Of a stretch of DNA of 64,000 nucleotides, positions 58,211-64,000 are shown piece after piece. The notes under the pieces are model-generated. The model searched no databases. It was not told the origin of the DNA and saw only the letters and a list, made by a program, of their open reading frames with translations. The translations under genes were made by a program, and so were the position numbers. The stretch lies in contig NC_092675.1 in NCBI RefSeq assembly GCF_964355755.1, positions 10,613,312 to 10,677,311 on the forward strand, read 5' to 3'. Each line of letters opens with the position of its first letter. Position 1 is the first letter of the stretch. The DNA is from Antedon mediterranea. Its lineage: Eukaryota > Echinodermata > Crinoidea > Comatulida > Antedonidae.

Positions 58211-58449
58211 CTAAGAGTGCAAACTTCCGTTTATGTACAAGTTGCCATTTCTGAAGGACGGCCTTTTCCCCTCTCTATAAGCTATGGCCATTGTGTCTTT
58301 CAGGCTTCGTTTTTTAATTAGGTCCGCTTCACAGAGATCATCGATGACATATATGTTACTGCTTTTTAGTGATGACTTGGAGAGAACTTGATGTCGCTGG
58401 GGACGATAGATGAACTTGGCGATGATATGCCTGGGCTTGTCGTTAGGTC
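58211..58449 (-). pseudogene. LINE ORF1 C-terminal fragment
   Basis: About 78 codons to a TAG stop. They include RHIIAKFIYRPQRHQVL, NIYVIDDLCEADL, KKRSLKDTMAIAYREGKRP and FRNGNLYING, the pattern of the RRM/CTD part of L1-type ORF1 proteins, which bind the element's RNA. The N-terminal part is missing because the insertion is 5'-truncated. Confidence 0.7.
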
Positions 58450-59985
58450 CGCGTAAAATGGCAGCTAGACGGCATGGACCGGGGCAAGTGGTATTTTTCT
58501 GAAATGACTAGACCCTACTTACCCCAACCCATGTATCGTCATCCCGGTCCATGCCGTTTATAACGTAACTATAGCCCTATAAATCATACGTTTATATTGC
58601 ATTTTTTATTTTAAAAAAAGTTAAATTGTAGTAACATTTTAAAATGGCGTAAAATGGCAGCTAGACGGCATGGACCGGTGCAAGTGGTATTTTTCTGAAA
58701 TGATTTGACCCTACTCGCCCCAACCACTGTATCGTCATCCCGGTCCATGCCGTTTATAACGTAATTATAGCCCTAAAAATAATGCGGTTATATTACGTTT
58801 TTTATTTAAAAAAACTTAAATTGTAGTAACGTTTTAAAATGGCGTAAAATGGCAGCTAGACGGCATGGACCGGGGCAAGTGGTATGTTTCCGTAATTACT
58901 GGACACTACTAGCCATAACCCATGTATCGTCATCCCGGTCCATGCCGTTTATAACGTAACTATAGCCCTATAAATCATACGTTTATATTGCATTTTTTAT
59001 TTTAAAAAAAGTTAAATTGTAGTAACGTTTTAAAATGGCGTAAAATGGCAGCTAGACGGCATGGACCGGTGCAAGTGGTATTTTTCTGAAATGATTTGAC
59101 CCTACTCGCCCCAACCTATGTATCGTCATCCCGGTCCATGCCGTTTATAACGTATTTATAGCCCTATCATCCGTTTATATTGCATTTTTTATAAAAACGT
59201 TAAATTGTAGTAACGTTTTAAAATGGCGTAAAATGGCAGCTAGACGGCATAGACCGGGGCAAGTGGTATTTTTCTGAAACGACTGGATCCTACTAGCCCC
59301 AACCCATGTATCGTCATCCGGTCCATGCCGTTTATAACGTAATTATAGCCCTATAAATCATACGTTTATATTTAATTTTTTATTTTTAAAAACATTAAAT
59401 TGTAGTAACGTTTTAAAATGGCGTAAAATGACAGCTAGACGGCATGGACCGGGGCAAGTGATATTTTTCTGAAATGACTGAACCCCACTCGCCCCAACCC
59501 ATGTATCGTCATCCCGTTCCATGCCGTTTATAACGTAATTATAGCCCTATATATCATCCGGTTATATTGCATTTTTTATAAAAACGTTAAATTGTAGTAA
59601 GGTTTTAAAATGGCGTGAAATGGCAGCTAGACGGCATGGACCGGATCAAGTGGTATTTTTCTGAAACGACTGGACCCTACTAGCCCCAACCCATGTATCG
59701 TCATCCCGGTCCATGCTGTTTATAACGTAATTATAGCCCTATAAATCATTCGGTTATATTTCATTTTTTATAAAAAAAAAAAAAACTTAAATTGTAGTAA
59801 CGTTTTAAAATGGCGTAAAATTACAGCTAGACGCCATGGACCGGGGCAAGAGGTATTTTTCTGAAACGACTGGACCCTACTAGCCCCAACCCATGTATCA
59901 TCATCCTGGTCCATGCCGTTTATAACGTAATTATAGCCCTATAAATCATTCGGTTATATTGCATTTTTTATTTAAAACAAGCACG
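58450..59985 (-). repeat. 195-bp satellite array, right block part 1 (about 8 units)
   Basis: The same monomer as at 52376-54353 but in reverse complement, with GGCATGGACCGG at about 58471, 58668, 58862, 59056, 59246, 59440, 59633 and 59831. Identity between monomers is high. The block ends at a 1.2-kb composite insertion. Confidence 0.95.
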
Positions 59986-60387
59986 AATGTGCAATACTCG
60001 GGGTACAGCGAAAGAAGCTGTAATGACGTCATAAGACCGGATGTAACGTCACATACACATCACTAACCGCGCTACCGAATACGGCTATACGGTACCATCT
60101 TCGAGACGTGATATGGCTGCATCCGGTTTGAAATTAAAAAATCCGGCTCTATAGCTTTGAGGACATGTCCCTGTAGTATATTCATGCTAAATCCGAGCTC
60201 AATACTACAACGAATAAGGGGGGAGTAGTACTTTATAAATCGCACTTTTTGCTCAATAGTGTCTGGATGGTAGAAGAAGAGGAAAAGATGAGAGTCCTAG
60301 ACTCAGGTACCCCGAGTAATAAAACGAGATATACTCTATATCATATTACGTATACAGTATATTTCACCATAAAGTTAAAGAAAAATA

Positions 60388-60464
60388 GGTTTCGCCAGGG
60401 CTCGAACAACCGGGACCTTCTGCGTGTTGTTAAGCAGACTTGACAACCACTACACTACAAAACC
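60388..60464 (-). pseudogene. tRNA-Val-like unit 1 (defective)
   Basis: The minus strand reads GGTTTTGTAGTGTAGTGG, an anticodon region CTTAACAACACG and GGTTGTTCGAGCCC. It resembles tRNA-Val(AAC), but small insertions in the anticodon loop and in the T arm break the structure. At 77 bases it is longer than unit 2. Confidence 0.6.
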
Positions 60465-60679
60465 TCTTACACTAAAAATGTGGGTTACACAAAGTTTTTT
60501 AATCCATTTAAATTACAAATAAATATGGTAATAAGCACAAAGCAAAATAAACATGTATAAAAGTGATAATTACCGATTACACAAAATAGTTATTTAAAAA
60601 AATAATAAAAATAAGATATACTGTGTATAATTATCATATTGCGTATACAGTACTTTTCACCATAAAATAAAAAAAAAAA

Positions 60680-60751
60680 GGTTCCGCCCGGGCTCGAACC
60701 AGGTACCTTCTGCGTGTTAAGCAAACGTGATAACCACTACGCCAAGAAGCC
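60680..60751 (-). tRNA. tRNA-Val(AAC)-like unit 2
   Basis: The minus strand gives a 72-base cloverleaf with A box GGCGTAGTGGTTATC, anticodon stem TTTGC/GCAGA around TTAACAC (anticodon AAC), and T arm CCTGG-TTCGAGC-CCGGG. The acceptor stem has two mismatches and the unit lies within a repeat, so it may be a tRNA-derived element rather than a functional gene. Confidence 0.55.
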
Positions 60752-61190
60752 GCATATAACTACCTTACGCTGTGTGGTGTGTCACACATTGTGGCTTCTT
60801 AATTAAACAAATTAATTAACAAACTAGACTCGGGTACCCCGAGTAAAAAGCACGAATGTGCGATACTCGGGGTGGTATGTACAGCAAATGAAGCTGTAAT
60901 GACGTCATAAGACGGGATGTGACGTCACATACACATCAATAACCTACCAAATACGGCTATATGGTACCATTTTCGAGACGTTATATGGCTGCATCCGGTT
61001 TGAAATCTAAAAATCCGGCTCTATAGATTTGAGGACATGTCCCTGTAGTATATTCATGCTAAATCCCAGCTCAATACTACAACTAATAAGGGAGGAGTAG
61101 TACTTTAAAAATTGCACTTTTTACTCAATAGTGTCCAGATGGTGGAGGAGAAAATGAGTAAGTACTAGACTCGGGTACCCCGAGTAAAAA

Positions 61191-64000
61191 CGTTAAATTG
61201 AAGTAACGTTTTAAAATGGCGTAAAATGGCAGCTAGACGGCATGGACCGGGGCAAGTGGTATTTTTCTGAAACGACAGGACCCTACTAGCCCCAACCCAT
61301 GTATCGTGATCCCGGTCCATGCCGTTTATAACGTAATTATAGCCCTATAAATCATACGGTTATATTGCATTTTTTATAAAAAAAAACTTAAATTGTGGTA
61401 ACGTTTTAAAATGGCGTAAAATGGCAGCTAGACGGCATGGACCGGGGCAAGTGGTATTTTTCTGAAATGACTAGACCCTACTCGCCCCAACCCATGTATC
61501 GTCATCCCGGTCCATGCCGTTTATAACGTAATTATAGCCCTATTATATCATGCGTTTATATTGCATTTTTTATTTTAAAAAGCGTTAAATTGTAGTAACG
61601 TTTTAAAATGGCGTAAAATGACAGCTAGACGGCATGGACCGGGGCAAGTGGTATTTTTCTGAAACGACTGGACCATACTAGCCCCAACCCATGTATCGTC
61701 ATCCCGGTCCATGCCGTTTATAACCTAATTATAGCCCTATAAATCATTCGGTTATATTTCATTTTTTATTTAAAAAAATTAAATTGTAGTAACGTTTTAA
61801 AATGGCCTAAAATGGCAGCTAGACGGCATGGACCGGGGCAAGTGGTATGTTTCTGTAATGACTAGACCTTACTCGCCCCAACCCATGTATCGTCATCCCG
61901 GTCCATGCCGCTTATAACCTAATTATAGCCCTATTATATCATGCGTTTATATTGCATTTTTTATTTTAAAAAACGTTAAATTGTAGTAACGTTTTAAAAT
62001 GGCGTAAAATGACAGCTAGACGGCATGGACAGGGGCAAGGGGTATTTTTCTGAAACGACTGGACCATACTAGCCCCAACCCATGTATCGTCATCCCGGTC
62101 CATGCCGTTTATAACGTAATTATAGCCCTATAAATCATTCGGTTATATTGCATTTTTTATTTAAAAAAAATTAAATTGTAGTAACGTTTTAAAATGGCGT
62201 AAAATGGCAGCTAGACGGCATGGACAGGGGTAAGTGGTATGTTTTTGTAATGACTGGACCCTACTCGCCCCAACCTATGTATCGTCATCCCGGTCCATGG
62301 CGTTTATAACGTAATTATAGCCCTATAAATCATGCCGTTTATAACGTAATTATAGCCCTATAAATCATGCGTTTATATTGCATATTTTATTTGTAAAAAC
62401 GTTAAATTGTAGTAACGTTTTAAAATGGCGTAAAATGACAGCTAGACGGCATGGACCGGGGCAAGAGGTATTTTTCTGAAATGACTGGACCCTACTCGCC
62501 CCAACCCATGTGTCGTCATCCCGGTCCATGCCGTTTATAACGTAATTATAGCCCTATATATCATCCGGTTATATTGCATTTTTTATAAAAACGTTAAATT
62601 GTAGTCACGTTTTAAAATGGCGTAAAATGGCAGCTAGACGGCATGGACCGGGTCAAGTGGTATTTTTCTGAAACCACTGGACCCTACTCGCCCCAACCCA
62701 TGTATCATCATCTCGGTCCATGCCGTTTATAACGTAATTATATCCCTATAAATCATTCGGTTATATTGCCTTTTTTATTTAAAAAAAAAAACTTAAATTG
62801 TATAAGTAACGTTTTAAAATGTCGTAAAATGACAGCTAGACGGCATGGACCGCTGCAAGTCGTATTTTCCTGAAATGAATGGACCCTACTAGCCGCAACC
62901 CATGTATCATCATCCCGGTCCATGCCGTTTATAACGTAATTATAGCCCTATAAATCATTCGGTTATATTGCATTTTTTTATTTAAAAAAACGTTAAATTG
63001 TAGTAACGTTTTAAAATGGCGTAAAATGACAGCTAGACGGCATGGACCGGGGCAAGTGGTATTTTTCTGAAATGACTGATCCCTACTCGCCCCAACCCAT
63101 GTATCGTCATCCCGGTCCATGCCGTTTATAACGTAATTATAGCCCTATATATCATCCAATAATATTACATTTTTCATTTAAAAAAAACTTAAATTGTAGT
63201 AACGTTTTAAAATGGCGTAAAATGGCAGCTAGACGGCATGGACCGGGGCAAGTGGTATTTTTCTGAAACGACAAGACCCTACTAGCCCCAACCCATGTAT
63301 CGTCATCCCGGTCCATGCCGTTTATAACGTAATTATAGCCCTATAAATCATCCGGTTATATTGCATTTTTTATTTTAAAAAACGTTAAATTGTAGTAACG
63401 TTTTAAAATGGCGTAAAATGACAGCTAGACGGCATGGACCGGGGCAAGTGGTAATTTTCTGAAATGACTGGACCCTACTCGCCCCAACCCACGTATCGCC
63501 ATCCCGGTCCATCCGTTTATAACGTAATTATAGCCCTATATATCATCCGGTTATATTACATTTTTCATTAAACAAAATTAAATTGTAGTAACGTTTTAAA
63601 ATGGCGTAAAATGGCAGCTAGACGGCATGGACCGGGGCAAGTGGTATTTTTCTGAAATGACTGGACCCTACTTGCCCCAACCAATGTATCGTCATCCCGG
63701 TCCATGACGTTTATAACGTAATTATAGCCCTATAAATCATCCGGTTATATTGCATTTTTTATTTTAAAAAACGTTAAATAGTAGTAACGTTTTAAAATGG
63801 CGTAAAATGGCAGCTAGACGGCATGGACCGGGGCAAGTGGTATTTTTACGAAATGAATGGACACTACTCGCCCCAACCCATGTATCGTTATCCCGGTCCA
63901 TGCCGTTTATAACGTAATTATAGCCCTATAAATCATACGTTTATATTGCATTTTTTTATAAAAAAAAACTTAAATTGTAGTAACGTTTTAAAATGGCGTA
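61191..64000 (-). repeat. 195-bp satellite array, right block part 2 (14 or more units, runs off the edge)
   Basis: Reverse-oriented monomers, with GGCATGGACCGG near 61238, 61433, 61630, 61826, 62022, 62217, 62447, 62639, 62842, 63038, 63233, 63430, 63625 and 63820. At about 62290-62370 a short piece (CGTTTATAACGTAATTATAG) is duplicated inside one unit, making it about 230 bp. The array continues past 64000. Confidence 0.96.

Larger units (their letters stand above)
54354..58449 (-). mobile_element. CR1-group LINE with ORF1 remnant, PHD finger, endonuclease and reverse transcriptase
   Basis: Reading leftwards: ORF1 C-terminal piece, PHD-type finger, endonuclease, linker, reverse transcriptase, thumb, and a 3' end of short direct repeats (CTTGAAA units at 54354-54380). 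Frames are broken at several points, for example in the endonuclease near 57380 and in the palm near 55640. The 5' end is cut inside ORF1 exactly where satellite sequence resumes, as expected for a 5'-truncated insertion. The LINE sits at the point where the satellite changes orientation. No clear target duplication is visible. Confidence 0.9.
59986..61190. mobile_element. Composite insertion: two direct MITE-like copies around a tRNA-like segment
   Basis: Two direct copies of about 340 bp (about 59985-60320 and 60845-61185) each begin GCACGAATGTGC and TACTCGGGGT and end GGTACCCCGAGTA, short inverted termini. They share GAAGCTGTAATGACGTCATA and GGTTTGAAAT. Between them lies a segment with two tRNA-Val-like units. 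The satellite is interrupted between AAAAC on the left and AAAAC on the right, a possible 5-bp target duplication. Confidence 0.7.

Noticed and set aside
52376-64000. CRISPR-like array of repeats
   Set aside because: The whole 195-bp monomer is repeated with no unique spacers, and the context is a eukaryotic genome.

Overview
The window reads as the nuclear genome of an invertebrate animal, AT-rich, with small intron-separated exons and very many repeats. An echinoderm or a close deuterostome relative is the best guess. This rests on three things: a VLDLR/ApoER2-type receptor with vertebrate-like exon order, frequent AGGCCTAGGCCT-type sequence, and foldback elements like the TU family of sea urchins. 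The species call is inference.

Both recognisable host genes lie on the minus strand. Gene A (34430 down to 21721) is a complete receptor of the VLDLR/ApoER2 (LRP8) group: signal peptide, eight LDLa repeats, two EGF domains, a YWTD propeller, a third EGF domain, a short Ser/Thr/Asn-rich stem, one membrane segment and a cytoplasmic NPVY motif. Twelve exons join in frame to about 878 codons. Intron 2 contains a likely second promoter and first exon (29041-29209). Gene B (14430 down to 4530, 3' end outside the window) has a signal peptide, one Ig domain and at least five LDLa repeats, each on its own phase 1-1 exon. Its continuation and function are unknown; a perlecan/UNC-52-like start is one possibility.

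The rest is mostly mobile and repeated DNA. Left edge: a 61-bp purine minisatellite, a tRNA-like relic and a 5'-truncated Tx1/L1 LINE. Introns of gene B: a 79-bp minisatellite, a Harbinger-like MITE and a 1.5-kb foldback element. Between the genes: a 1.78-kb element with terminal inverted repeats and a 6-bp target duplication, and a 1.34-kb MULE-like element with a 9-bp duplication whose right end was later copied in a 585-bp tandem duplication. Upstream of gene A: hairpins, a TAA microsatellite, a decayed reverse transcriptase, and a 3.36-kb foldback element dense in octamer motifs.

From 50.6 kb to the end there is a broken RTE/Proto2-like reverse transcriptase. It is followed by a 195-bp satellite array that changes orientation across a 4.1-kb CR1-group LINE, with a 1.2-kb composite insertion carrying two tRNA-Val-like units. 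Three large inverted structures whose arms are themselves tandem arrays (10.4, 40.6 and 52.4 kb) are the most unusual property of the window. About 43.9-50.6 kb shows no gene I can support.
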